Shown: in pieces, positions 38,035-48,056 of the stretch
Position numbering within the stretch: position 1 is the first letter of the stretch
Layout of the letters: each line of letters begins with the position of its first letter
NCBI GenBank assembly: GCA_902625885.1
Contig: CACODE010000003.1
Location: 1-64,000 of the forward strand
Direction: 5' to 3'
DNA from: an uncultured Candidatus Poseidoniales archaeon
GTDB lineage: Archaea > Thermoplasmatota > Poseidoniia > Poseidoniales > Poseidoniaceae
Length of the DNA stretch: 64,000 nucleotides
The notes under the pieces: model-generated
What the model saw: only the letters and a program-made list of their open reading frames with translations
Told to the model about the DNA's origin: nothing
Databases searched by the model: none
Program-made: the position numbers and the translations under genes

Positions 38035-38730
38035 TCAAACAGGTACGGCCTGAACATCGACTTCGAAGAGTTCAACCGTCCACTGGATATTGATTTCCTC
38101 GTTGTCGTCGTCATTCCCCGGCAGAGCGGATCCAGGTGCCGAGTTCGTATCCACAGAGACTTCAAGTTCGAGAATTCCACTCCCGTGAGTGGTGTTGGTC
38201 CACATGCGTTCCCAGTGCTCTGCGTTGTAACCTTCTTCCTGCAATGCCTCGCCGGTGTATTGGGGGTACACGTGCACCACGAGGGTCATGGTGTTGCAAT
38301 CGCTGTTGGAATCAGAAAGGACGTTGTCTGGATGCCCCCAATCCGCCGTCATACCGTTAGGAGGTATTTGCCCAAGGACATCATCGCAAGGGTCCGCAAT
38401 CGCTCCTGAGGTTTCTTCATATGAAATCGATATGCTGATTTTCGCCATCATCAGAGATGAATCTGCCTCGATGATGTCTCTTGAAAGTTGGAATACGTCG
38501 GTTTCCCCATCGGCGATAAGCATGGAATCTGAACCTTGAAGACTGGATTGTTCGAAAGACACAGCGTACTTCGGAGCGGTGTACTTGTTTACGATGTCGT
38601 TTTCCTTGACAATGAAGAAACTGTAAGCGTGAAACGCTAAACCCACGATCACCACAGCCGACAGAAGCGCAAAGGCCTTGCCCGAATCGTCTTCTTTGGC
38701 GAGAAAAGCAATACTCGTGTCATCACTCAT
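38035..38730 (-). CDS. Single-TM protein with beta-rich ectodomain (module protein 'B1')
   Basis: 231 aa; homologous by eye to 56459..57148. Confidence 0.75.
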   Translation of the reverse strand: MSDDTSIAFLAKEDDSGKAFALLSAVVIVGLAFHAYSFFIVKENDIVNKYTAPKYAVSFEQSSLQGSDSMLIADGETDVFQLSRDIIEADSSLMMAKISISISYEETSGAIADPCDDVLGQIPPNGMTADWGHPDNVLSDSNSDCNTMTLVVHVYPQYTGEALQEEGYNAEHWERMWTNTTHGSGILELEVSVDTNSAPGSALPGNDDDNEEINIQWTVELFEVDVQAVPV

Positions 38731-38742
38731 TGCACATCACCA

Positions 38743-40134
38743 TTAGAAGGGCTCCACTTGGCTCCAATGCAGCAACAGGGCTACGAAAAGCAAGAATGGT
38801 ATGATGACCATCAAGGCCTTGTCGAACCTGTAGTGCTCGGTTTTGTCAAAATCCAATTCGGGGAAGTAGGAGCCCTTGGTCCGAATGGGAAACCGTAACG
38901 GGTCGGAAATCAAGGTCTGGAATGACCGCTCCTCCCAACCAATGCCGAAAGCAATGGCGATACCAAGGATGCCAGCGGACAGCATTTCGGTCAACGGAAT
39001 GAGGGACTGGACGAGTTCAAGCAAGGCAGATGTGGCAACCACGATCAAGATGATTGACGTTGTTTTACCAACTTGCTCGTTGTCTTCAGAGATCCGAATC
39101 AGGCCGTATCTGAACAGGATGTAAAGCCCGAGGAGAGGGCGCATCATGGTGAAGTGCAAGGTGGACGTGAGTTCTGTCCAAACGGTCTGCAACCTCGAGA
39201 GCCCGCCCACCTCGGTCCCAGAGAGCGGCCCCCCGTCGCTACCGGTTACCACCGAGTTGCCGAACACGATATGGCTCAATACGCCGAGAGCCATGTAGGC
39301 GAAAACAATGTACGATGTGTTTCTGAGACGGCCCTGCGTTGCTTGGTAAATCTCGCCACAGAGAATCACCAACCCAAACAATACGGCAACGGCAAGGCCC
39401 TGAGACCAGAGGTAATCGTTGAGAAGGTTGCCTCCGTAGAGGTCCATGAAGTAGAAGTAATTCGCTCGGGTAAACATCCCCACCCAATAAAAGAGAATAT
39501 GGCCGACGATCAAAATGACCATCAAGATGGCCAGATCCGCAACGCCTTGCACCTCCTCATTGCTTTCTTCGCCCTTCATGAACCTGAATTTCAGGTATAC
39601 GAGCGTCCAAATGAAGCAGCCAGTGAGGTACATTCCAGGGAAACTGGCAAGTGGCGAACTGATGTCCAAAAACACGACCGCTCCAATCGAAATCAAGGCG
39701 TAAACAAGAATCGCCCCAATACCAATTTTGAATTGCTTCCGAGTGCGAAGGATGGGTACGGGGAAGATGAGGGAAATCAGCAACAGCAGCCCGCAGAAGA
39801 TCACGTTGCTAAAATGGCCACCGTAAACCACGATGTTCGTGTATTCAGTATCGTAGCCTATTGAGTAGAGGCTGTTGGCCACGCCCTTGCAAATGAACAT
39901 CCAGCAGAGCACTTGTGCGGCAAAGTGCTTGTTCCAGATCACTTCAAATTTCTGTTTTCGGATGAGGATAAGGCCTGAGATGCCGAGAGCAAAGCTGAGG
40001 ATGCCGCCAACTGCGAGCAACCCATCAACGACCATAGAAAAGCCACAGCCTGCATCGTTTGTTAAATCAACCGTTGATTTTGCCTCGTTCCCACAATTCA
40101 TGGTGGGTTTGCCAAGCAGCTGTACCTCAATCAA
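38743..40134 (-). CDS. Multi-TM membrane protein of unknown function (module protein 'A1')
   Basis: 463 aa, about 10 hydrophobic segments; C-terminal LLELVQSLIPLTEMLSAGILGIAIAFGIGWEERSFQTLI shared with 57152..58492. Confidence 0.75.
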   Translation of the reverse strand: MIEVQLLGKPTMNCGNEAKSTVDLTNDAGCGFSMVVDGLLAVGGILSFALGISGLILIRKQKFEVIWNKHFAAQVLCWMFICKGVANSLYSIGYDTEYTNIVVYGGHFSNVIFCGLLLLISLIFPVPILRTRKQFKIGIGAILVYALISIGAVVFLDISSPLASFPGMYLTGCFIWTLVYLKFRFMKGEESNEEVQGVADLAILMVILIVGHILFYWVGMFTRANYFYFMDLYGGNLLNDYLWSQGLAVAVLFGLVILCGEIYQATQGRLRNTSYIVFAYMALGVLSHIVFGNSVVTGSDGGPLSGTEVGGLSRLQTVWTELTSTLHFTMMRPLLGLYILFRYGLIRISEDNEQVGKTTSIILIVVATSALLELVQSLIPLTEMLSAGILGIAIAFGIGWEERSFQTLISDPLRFPIRTKGSYFPELDFDKTEHYRFDKALMVIIPFLLFVALLLHWSQVEPF

Positions 40135-40385
40135 GCGACCTTTACAGCAAGAAGCCGATGTTGGCTCATTGACTGGTATTGTTTGAGCAATGGGTAGCGC
40201 CTGACAAGACCCACTGCGAGCCCTCTGATGAGGTCAAAACGAATCAGTGGGTTTGTGCATTGACCCTTGCGAACAGTTGGAACTTATCCATTCAGTTGCT
40301 GATTAAATCTAGACTTCAGATAAATTACGTTCGGGAAAAAGTAAATGATTGTCTACTTGGGGAGATAATTAGAATTGGCGATTTT

Positions 40386-41354
40386 ATGAATACCAGATTT
40401 CTGATTTTGCTACTCATATTCTCGTCAACCATGAGCGGATGTATCTTAGAAGAACAGGAAAAAAGTGGAGGAGAATTTTCTCCTACTGAAGAAATTCAAG
40501 ATGAGGCTCTTCAATTCTCGGAACATTGTATAGAATACGATGGTCTTGAGAGATGCTGGTTGCTGCTTGTTCCTACGATTGTAAATGAATCTATTTCTGT
40601 ACCCTTACTCATTGATATACACGGTGGCGGCGATGATATGTATGAGCAACGTTGGACATCTGACTTCGCAAACATTTCGATGGAACAGGGATTCATCGTT
40701 GCATATCCGCAAGGGCACAATAATTTTTGGAATATGGGTGGTCCAACTCCATGTCTAAACGAACTTCTCTGTTCAGATGAGGATGATGTTGGGTTCATAT
40801 TACAGATGCTTGACACCATCATGCAAAATCACTCCATCGACCAAACAAGGATTTACTCGACTGGTTGGTCAAACGGGTGTGGTATGACGCAGAGATTAGC
40901 AGTGCAGACCAGTGAGGTTTTCGCAGCCGTGGGGTGCATGGCAATGTACAAATTAGCAGAGGTTTCTCCTGAATATTCACCCATTCCATTTATGGAAGTC
41001 CACGGGCTTCTAGATGAGATTGTTTACTATGCCACAACGGCACCTACAGCACCTATCTTCGGACCGGAAAATGGAGCAGTTCAGAACCTAGAGAGTTGGG
41101 CTGACCTCAATGGATGCCAGGGTTCAATTCCTGAGATTATTGTCAGTGAGGTGGATTATGACATTCGTGGATACACAGACTGTGAGAATGAAACTCAAGT
41201 TATGCTGGTGACACTTTTCTTCGCCGCTCATAACCCCTATGAGCATGATGATCCCGTCGCACATCCGGGAAGAGGATGGGCAAATCCGACAGGAGTTCCC
41301 TCCTCAACTATCGTATGGGATTTCGTGAGTCAATTCTCTAAAACGAACGAATGA
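40386..41354 (+). CDS. PHB-depolymerase/feruloyl-esterase-like alpha/beta hydrolase lipoprotein
   Basis: Lipobox STMSGC; LLIDIHGGGDDMYEQ; STGWSNGCGMTQRLA; VHGLLDEIV. Confidence 0.82.
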   Translation: MNTRFLILLLIFSSTMSGCILEEQEKSGGEFSPTEEIQDEALQFSEHCIEYDGLERCWLLLVPTIVNESISVPLLIDIHGGGDDMYEQRWTSDFANISMEQGFIVAYPQGHNNFWNMGGPTPCLNELLCSDEDDVGFILQMLDTIMQNHSIDQTRIYSTGWSNGCGMTQRLAVQTSEVFAAVGCMAMYKLAEVSPEYSPIPFMEVHGLLDEIVYYATTAPTAPIFGPENGAVQNLESWADLNGCQGSIPEIIVSEVDYDIRGYTDCENETQVMLVTLFFAAHNPYEHDDPVAHPGRGWANPTGVPSSTIVWDFVSQFSKTNE

Positions 41355-41458
41355 AGTAATTGCAAGAGCACAGTTCAATGTATGTGTCTCATGGGTACCC
41401 TTTGCTCTACATTTTTGAAGGGTAAACATGTATAAAGTCAAACCACTACAAAAAAACG

Positions 41459-42457
41459 ATGCGCAAGATATTATCGCTTTTTGTGATTTTTTTATTCGTA
41501 TCTACGGCGCCAGGGTGCCTCAAAGATCCTCTAGATCAACCCTCTGAGGACGGAGGTCAAATGTCAGGCAATGAATCATCTTGGGCACATGGTCTGAGCA
41601 GTAGTTGTATCTCCTATGACGAAATGGAAAGATGTTGGGACCTTTACGCACCTGCAACTATTGACCCACAATATTGCTTGGAAAACTCTTGCCCACTGGT
41701 TTTTGATTTTCATGGATTTAATTCCAATCCTGAGATACAAAAAACACTCTCTGGGTTCGATGATTTATCTGATGAGTTTGGGTTCGTTGTAGTCTATCCT
41801 TTGGGATACGAAAACTCCTGGAACTCGGGATGGTGTTGCGGTGAAGCAAGTGAGAACGGTGTAGATGATTTAGGATTCATATTAGAGATTTCTAAACAAG
41901 TTGAAGATATTTGGAATACAGATAATGCACGACGATATTTGACTGGTTATTCGAATGGATGTTCAATGGTTCAAAAGTTAGCAAATGAAGTTAGCCAGTT
42001 TTTCGCAGCTGCAGGTTGTATGGCGCATTATCTGTTAGAGGCTCCATCTCCTAATTATTCACCCACACCGATAATAGAGGTTCATGGAATTCATGACCCA
42101 GTAATTCCATACGGTGAAACATACGGTTTTTCACCCTGGATTCAACATTCATGTGATGGAGATTGCCAGGGCGCAATCAGCAATATGGAAACATGGGCGG
42201 AGATGAATGGTTGCTCAGGATCAACTCCTGACACAGAAATTTTTGAGTATGATTATTCAATTATAGGATATACCCAATGTGAAAACAATGCTAGCGTGCA
42301 ATTGTTCACCCTAAACCTCGCACATCATAATCCGTACAAAAAGGATTATCCAAGCAACAATCTATGGTCGCCGGTCACTTCTAATGGAAACCCTACAGGT
42401 ATTGATTCTTCGTTGATAGTTTGGGAATTCCTAAGTCAATATTCAAAGGAGTTGTAA
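41459..42457 (+). CDS. PHB-depolymerase/feruloyl-esterase-like alpha/beta hydrolase lipoprotein, tandem paralogue
   Basis: Lipobox STAPGC; LVFDFHGFNSNPE; LTGYSNGCSMVQKLA; VHGIHDPVIPYG. Confidence 0.82.
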   Translation: MRKILSLFVIFLFVSTAPGCLKDPLDQPSEDGGQMSGNESSWAHGLSSSCISYDEMERCWDLYAPATIDPQYCLENSCPLVFDFHGFNSNPEIQKTLSGFDDLSDEFGFVVVYPLGYENSWNSGWCCGEASENGVDDLGFILEISKQVEDIWNTDNARRYLTGYSNGCSMVQKLANEVSQFFAAAGCMAHYLLEAPSPNYSPTPIIEVHGIHDPVIPYGETYGFSPWIQHSCDGDCQGAISNMETWAEMNGCSGSTPDTEIFEYDYSIIGYTQCENNASVQLFTLNLAHHNPYKKDYPSNNLWSPVTSNGNPTGIDSSLIVWEFLSQYSKEL

Positions 42458-42520
42458 GCTCAATATTTCATTTGGAAAGTTAAGAAGAACATCATTACAG
42501 ATGCTCCCCTTTGATTTGTG

Positions 42521-43054
42521 TCAGGGTTTCCAATCAGCAAACTTCACGTTCGCTGGTGTGTTTAGTGGAGGCAATTCATCCATCCGATCGAGCAACCATA
42601 TCGTCCAGTCAAAGATTTGGTAGTCTTCTTGTTTCACCCCAATCCGTATTTTGGCGTTTTCTCGCACCAAAGCGATGAACACGCGCAACCTCGACCCAAG
42701 CATGATGTTGACAGGTTGCATGAACCTCGCCACCGTGGTAAAGGAGAGTTGCTTGTCGAACGTCATCATGGCCACCGAATTTGTGTTGTACGCCATGTAG
42801 CTCATCGCATCGAGTTCGGCTCTGGTGAAGTTGGCCGCCTCCTCGATGGTGATGTCTTCAGGGAATTTGTTGAGCAAGAGGGACAGCCCGGTCTGGTACA
42901 TTGGTGAAGAGAAAATGTTGGCGAGTTCCCTCGCTGCCTCCTTTTCTTTTGTCTTGTTCAACTCGACGATTTGCCGTATACCGAAAATCAGCGTACCCAA
43001 AATCGCTAGTCCGCCGAGGAGTTCTCCAAAATTCGCAGCGTCCTCCAGATTCAT
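42521..43054 (-). CDS. Small one-TM hypothetical protein (DUF4760-like appearance)
   Basis: MNLEDAANFGELLGGLAILGTLIFGIRQIVELNKTKEKEAARELANIF. Confidence 0.6.
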   Translation of the reverse strand: MNLEDAANFGELLGGLAILGTLIFGIRQIVELNKTKEKEAARELANIFSSPMYQTGLSLLLNKFPEDITIEEAANFTRAELDAMSYMAYNTNSVAMMTFDKQLSFTTVARFMQPVNIMLGSRLRVFIALVRENAKIRIGVKQEDYQIFDWTIWLLDRMDELPPLNTPANVKFADWKP

Positions 43055-43168
43055 GTGGTGTTTTTTCGTCAATTGGTTAATCATTGTTGCTTAGGCGTGG
43101 TTTTTCCACAACGCCCTCGAACCCATGGCTTGCGTCAGGGCCTTCGAGGCCACGACGCGAGTTGTGAA

Positions 43169-43837
43169 TCACTCTGCAGGAGTTTCTGCCTCAGCGCCAC
43201 CCTGCATGGCCTTGTGAGCATAGACGGCCCCGGCGGCGCCCAGCAGTTGCGGCACGATGTGTATCCAGATGTCAGCGACGGCCAATTTTCCGCTGACCGT
43301 GAGCATGGTGGTGACGGCGGGGTTGAACGAGCCGAGCGAAATACTCCCGACGGTGAACGCACCGGCCATGACCGTCAGACCGATGGCCGCCCCGTAGAAC
43401 TGGTTACCCGCTTGTTCAGTGGCGACGTTGATGATGACGAACATGAGGGCGAAGGTCCACAACGCTTCAGCCGATAGCACGGCAATCGTGGAATCGAAAG
43501 TCGCAGCGGTGATCTCAGCAGCGTCGGCCCCGTTCAGAACAAGTTCCGAACCAACAAAGAATGCGAGAACACCCGCAAGGATTTGTGCCCCGAGGTAGGT
43601 AGGTAGTTCGTCTTGGCTGCAGTCACCCTTGAGGAAAAGCCCGATGGAGACGGCGGGATTGAAGTGAGCCCCAGATACATGACCGAGGGCATAAATCATG
43701 ACCATGAGTGTCAGACCGATAGCGAGGGGTGCAAATGCACCTGCACTACCGTTCACCGCTGCGATAAAAATCGTGAGCGTCAAGAAGAAAGTTCCTACAA
43801 ATTCAGCGATGCCTTTGCCAACATTGTTTGATGTCAT
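43169..43837 (-). CDS. MIP-family aquaporin/glycerol facilitator
   Basis: SGAHFNPAVSIGLF and SLGSFNPAV NPA boxes, six TM segments. Confidence 0.93.
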   Translation of the reverse strand: MTSNNVGKGIAEFVGTFFLTLTIFIAAVNGSAGAFAPLAIGLTLMVMIYALGHVSGAHFNPAVSIGLFLKGDCSQDELPTYLGAQILAGVLAFFVGSELVLNGADAAEITAATFDSTIAVLSAEALWTFALMFVIINVATEQAGNQFYGAAIGLTVMAGAFTVGSISLGSFNPAVTTMLTVSGKLAVADIWIHIVPQLLGAAGAVYAHKAMQGGAEAETPAE

Positions 43838-43961
43838 GTTTCGTGGATTGAAAATCAGCATAAAATCATGGTGATGTGTTTCGTTTTCATACGAGAATTT
43901 GCGCCTTCATTCACCTAGGCGAAGCCATAGTTTCTTTTGCCCGAATGGTGGGTTTGTAATC

Positions 43962-44348
43962 ATGGGCGGAGCCGTGCCAATTCTGACCCTCGTGAAAGCG
44001 AAAGAAATAGCGGAACGGCCTTCTCTGTCGCCACCTCAACAACAATTGGAAACAACGCTAACGATGTTGTGTTCCTTTCTGAGCGTTGACGATTTCATCT
44101 CGTTCCTGGCTTCGCAGCCGTTCAACGAGTTTGCTCGAAAAGAAGACCCTTGGGTGGTGTTCGAGTTGGGCCTGTACCAGGATCACACCAAGACGTTGCA
44201 ACTCATTCCTTCGAAAGCGTCACTGATGCTGTTAGATTCAAGCCACACGGGTGCTTTTGAAAATCATGTTTGGGAAGGCGATGCCAACGAAGCGATGGGT
44301 CGGGCCGTCAAGCACTGGATCGCTGTTGTCCTTGCGGCTGGTCAGTAG
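43962..44348 (+). CDS. Hypothetical protein
   Basis: About 128-aa ORF from internal ATG at 43962. Confidence 0.5.
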   Translation: MGGAVPILTLVKAKEIAERPSLSPPQQQLETTLTMLCSFLSVDDFISFLASQPFNEFARKEDPWVVFELGLYQDHTKTLQLIPSKASLMLLDSSHTGAFENHVWEGDANEAMGRAVKHWIAVVLAAGQ

Positions 44349-45151
44349 AAAATAGAGCAGCAGGTCAAGGAGCCATCCGCTGCACGGATTTCGCTCATGT
44401 CAATTTCCACCGTCTCCAAGCCACGGGCATGAAGTTCTCGCTCAACCCCAGGGTAGCCTTTGGCGATGAGCACTTTGCCGTTTGGCAGACCGATGGTGTT
44501 GCACCCGTACACCTCTTCTCCGGGAAGCCAAACGATTTCACAACCCTCGGGCAGCTCACCAAAATCTGAGGGAGAAAGGTAACCTTCTGGTGCGAGGATG
44601 ATGCTGTCCGTGGGTGTTGAGGAGATGCTGGTGAGGTGGAGGGCGTGGTCGGGAATGTTGATGACGCGAAGTTCGTAGCCGAAGAAATCGAGAAGGCTCC
44701 GTAAACTCGCAATGCCCAAATCGTTGGTTCGAGACGAGCGTCCAACGAAAAAGAGATCTCCGAGGCGAATGATGTCCCCGCCGTCCATACGAGCTTCGCC
44801 GCCCATCGTGCAGGTCTGTACGCCTTTCAGGGCTTCCATGAGGTATTCGGCGATGGGGGGCTGCTCGGCGACGCGCGATGGGTGTCCTGGTGTTGGTAGC
44901 AACATGTGGCCATCGATGACCACCGCTTGGTCTTCGACAAACATGCAGTCGGGATGGTTTTCGTCCGCAGCCAGGCAATGGACCTCTATGCCGTTGTCAA
45001 CAAGGGCTTGGATGTAGGCTTGCTGTTGCTGCCTGGCGAGTTCAACATCGGTAGGGCCTTGACCAAAGAAACGAGCCAGCGCATTGGTAAAGGACGAAGG
45101 AACGCTACGAACCAGCGCTCGCTTCTTTTGGTCCACCCGCACGGAGGCCAT
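44342..45151 (-). CDS. Dimethylarginine dimethylaminohydrolase/amidinotransferase-superfamily protein
   Basis: DCMFVEDQAVVIDGHMLLP, EARMDGGDIIRLGDLFFVGRSSRTN, EIRAADGSLTCCSIFY C-terminal catalytic Cys region. Confidence 0.85.
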   Translation of the reverse strand: MASVRVDQKKRALVRSVPSSFTNALARFFGQGPTDVELARQQQQAYIQALVDNGIEVHCLAADENHPDCMFVEDQAVVIDGHMLLPTPGHPSRVAEQPPIAEYLMEALKGVQTCTMGGEARMDGGDIIRLGDLFFVGRSSRTNDLGIASLRSLLDFFGYELRVINIPDHALHLTSISSTPTDSIILAPEGYLSPSDFGELPEGCEIVWLPGEEVYGCNTIGLPNGKVLIAKGYPGVERELHARGLETVEIDMSEIRAADGSLTCCSIFY

Positions 45152-45297
45152 GATAACAACCGCGGGCGCCCTTCCTTTAACCCCTTCCCTTTTTACGGAA
45201 GTGAATTTCCTGAGTCCGGAAATATCATTTCGCAGTGCAGCGTTTCGACGTGTTTGATTTGGGGCGCTAGCGCGCCCCCACAAACCGCTGTTCTGGC

Positions 45298-47337
45298 TCA
45301 CTCGTCTTCGTCAGTGGTGTAGGTTGGTGGGTACAGGTATCGCGGGTCGCGATCCTCGTCCATCTGCACAACATACACGCCAGAAACCATCTCGGATATG
45401 AACAGGAAACCGCGAGGATCGTACTGCAAGCCCCAATCGAACGGAATCATGCACGAAGCCCAACAGTCGGCCATGTCGTAACCCAACTTCTCCTTCGGGT
45501 CGTCAATCCATGTGGGTCCAGCAGGCAGGTAGTAGCCCATCGTCTTGGTCTCAGCGAATCCTTCGATCGCTGGGAAGCCAATTTCAGGAGCCGGTACACC
45601 GTCCACCCATTCGGTCTCGCTCCAAATCATGCTGTGGTCGGTTACCCAGTTTCCAGCGTGGTAATGGGTCCAGTACACATGGCCGTTGGTGCCGGTGTCG
45701 CCGTTGTGAGGGCTGTAGATGTAGCCACCCGGGATGTAGTGGTGCTCGTGCACACTGCCGTCGGGAAGGATGCTTGTTCCGGGCAATTTCCACTTGCTCA
45801 GCAAGAAGGGTTTGGCTGGGTCGGTGGTATCGATGGTCCAAATGTAGCCTGTGTGATTGGTGTTGGTGCCGTACTCCGGTGCAATCATGGTGAGGTGCCG
45901 CCAGTTGATGCCGTAGACAGCATCGTCCGGGCCGGTCCCGCACTCGTCATCCCAAGTGTCCATCGGGTCCGTTTCTGCTGCACCGTTGCACAGGAGATGG
46001 TCGTAAGGAATGGCGTAGTGAATCCATCCGTTGCCGTTGAGGGCTCCGGTGCTTCCGCCCCATTCTTCGGGCGTCATGTTGGCGTGGCCGCCACCGCCAG
46101 GGCCGTACCAGCCGTCGTCTGCGCTCGGGCAGCCAAGCCATCGGCCAACCTCGTTGTCTTGTGGCCACGAGATGCCTTCTGGATCGGGGACAGGTGGCGG
46201 GTTGGAGACGTCGACGATGCGAAGGCCTGCGTCCCAGTAAGAGATGTAGAGCAACGCTTGCCCCGTAATGGGGTGAATGTGGAACACGTTGTCATGGTTG
46301 AACAGCGAACCTCCACAGGTGGTTTCGGGTTCAGGGGAATAGCCGCCCCAGCGTATGATTTCGCGACTGGTGTTCTGGTCCTCGTCGTTGATGTCAGGGC
46401 GCCACGACTCGAACCCGAGCGGGACGTAGAACACTTGTGTACCCTTGTAGAACACGCCCGAATCGCCCTCTACCATTTCGGGGTAGGGGTCTGCACCGTA
46501 GAGGAAAAGGTGGCATTCTTCCATGGCGTAGATGGGTGGGGCGTTTTCCCAATCGCAGTCAACGTGAAGGTCTTGATTATGGAACCCTGCCGGAGGATTG
46601 TTCCATTCAGCCACCTTGATCGGGTAATTCTTGTCGGACACGTCAATGACATCCAACCGATTGGCGCCGCTGTTGGCGTCGTCGTCTTGTGGAATGGGGT
46701 CAAGGTCGCTGTTGGTTAGCTCGTGATTGACCAGAACCCAATTGTTGTCGGGCGTGACCTTGATGTCGATCATGCGTCCGATTTCGGCGTAATACGTCGA
46801 GAGCAAGGTGATGTTGTTGGGCTTTGAGATGTCGAGAATTTCAAACTGGTTGTACGACGAGACATAAGCGTAGCAACCACCGGTGCCGTCGGGATGTTTC
46901 ACGCAGTCTTCGTTGAAGTTGCCCTCGATTGAAATCTCTGAGGAGTCCCCGGGCGTCGGTCCGACGTTCTTGTACTCTGGATAGCACGGCCTTCCCGCTA
47001 CGTTATCCAACTCGGCTGGGGGAGCAACGTTGCCGTCACAGTTGAGGTTGTGATAGTCGATGAGAAGCATGTTGTCGGTTTGGAGGCGGTGAGCCAAGAG
47101 GTCGCTGTGGCTGTGATTTTCATCCTCGATTTCCACGACAGGATCGATCCACTTGGAGGTTTGGCTGCCTTCGTTTTCATCACCATCGTCGTCCAAACTC
47201 ATGTAGGCGAGACCGGAAATCACGCTGATGGTGAGTAGGGAAACAAGAGCGATGACGATGACTTTGTCAGCGGCTCGCTCGTCGTCTCTTAATCTCCTCG
47301 TTTGCATGGGGGATGCGTTGTTGGAGTTGTATTTCAA
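45298..47337 (-). CDS. N-terminally anchored LVIVD-type beta-propeller protein (copy 1)
   Basis: Repeats such as FEILDISKPNNITLLSTYY, LDVIDVSDKNYPIKVAEW, LYISYWDAGLRIVDVSNP, YIWTIDTTDPAKPFLLSKWKLPG. Confidence 0.8.
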   Translation of the reverse strand: MKYNSNNASPMQTRRLRDDERAADKVIVIALVSLLTISVISGLAYMSLDDDGDENEGSQTSKWIDPVVEIEDENHSHSDLLAHRLQTDNMLLIDYHNLNCDGNVAPPAELDNVAGRPCYPEYKNVGPTPGDSSEISIEGNFNEDCVKHPDGTGGCYAYVSSYNQFEILDISKPNNITLLSTYYAEIGRMIDIKVTPDNNWVLVNHELTNSDLDPIPQDDDANSGANRLDVIDVSDKNYPIKVAEWNNPPAGFHNQDLHVDCDWENAPPIYAMEECHLFLYGADPYPEMVEGDSGVFYKGTQVFYVPLGFESWRPDINDEDQNTSREIIRWGGYSPEPETTCGGSLFNHDNVFHIHPITGQALLYISYWDAGLRIVDVSNPPPVPDPEGISWPQDNEVGRWLGCPSADDGWYGPGGGGHANMTPEEWGGSTGALNGNGWIHYAIPYDHLLCNGAAETDPMDTWDDECGTGPDDAVYGINWRHLTMIAPEYGTNTNHTGYIWTIDTTDPAKPFLLSKWKLPGTSILPDGSVHEHHYIPGGYIYSPHNGDTGTNGHVYWTHYHAGNWVTDHSMIWSETEWVDGVPAPEIGFPAIEGFAETKTMGYYLPAGPTWIDDPKEKLGYDMADCWASCMIPFDWGLQYDPRGFLFISEMVSGVYVVQMDEDRDPRYLYPPTYTTDEDE

Positions 47338-47402
47338 GCCAAGGGTGCATTGTATTCAAATGTTGATTTGTTTTATGTAGGCCCCATGATTAGGGCCGTT
47401 CA

Positions 47403-48035
47403 ATGAAGCGTTTTACAGGCCTTATGTGTCTCCTTTTTGTTTCATCGCTGCTTTCAACAGGGGCCGTCCAAGCTCATTCCGCCGACACCTTCACGGTGGT
47501 CATCAAGCAAAGTGGGTTGACCCCGAGTTCATCCCAAATCACCTACAACGATTCCGTTGTTTGGCACAACACCGACAGTCGAGAAAACATCACCCATCGC
47601 ATTGTGTTCGACTTTGATGGCGATGGTCTGTACAACGGCACCGACGATTGGGACTCGGGTGAACTGGTGGCAGAATGCAACTCAACCGCTGGCGAGAACG
47701 GCAGCGAAGAGGACGACGGTGCACCTTGCAACGTCACGTTCTTGGTATGGTTCAACGGTACTTGGGGCGTTGGCGAATACCGCTATCAGGACATGCTTTC
47801 GGACGGAACGGTCCTCAACGGCACCGTTGTGGTGGTGGAAGACGTTCACGAAGAAAATTCAAGTGCACCAGAAATCGGCAGCACGTTCGGTTCCTTTGAC
47901 AGCCGTCAGGGCGACGATGTTGTTGAAGAGGAAGATGAAGGTGACGATGCCAAGCGGTTGTTCTTGATGATCGGTGCAGGTTCGGGTTTGGGCGCTGTCG
48001 CCCTGTTGGTGTTGCTCGTCATCCGCCGCTCCTGA
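47403..48035 (+). CDS. Cupredoxin-like membrane-anchored protein with EF-hand-type loop (copy 1)
   Basis: Signal peptide; TFTVVIKQSGLTPSSSQITYNDSVVWHNTD; loop DFDGDGLYNGTD; GTVVVVEDVHEE; C-terminal TM. Confidence 0.65.
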   Translation: MKRFTGLMCLLFVSSLLSTGAVQAHSADTFTVVIKQSGLTPSSSQITYNDSVVWHNTDSRENITHRIVFDFDGDGLYNGTDDWDSGELVAECNSTAGENGSEEDDGAPCNVTFLVWFNGTWGVGEYRYQDMLSDGTVLNGTVVVVEDVHEENSSAPEIGSTFGSFDSRQGDDVVEEEDEGDDAKRLFLMIGAGSGLGAVALLVLLVIRRS

Positions 48036-48056
48036 GCCAGCTCCCTGGCGACGCTA

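Noticed and set aside
45634-46719. 361-aa plus-strand ORF
   Set aside because: Antisense of propeller copy 1; Val/Gly-rich shadow of the repeated beta-strand codons
47380-47397. Small inverted repeat GGCCC-N8-GGGCC upstream of the cupredoxin-like gene
   Set aside because: Only 5-bp arms; could be chance, and no equivalent was seen upstream of copy 2
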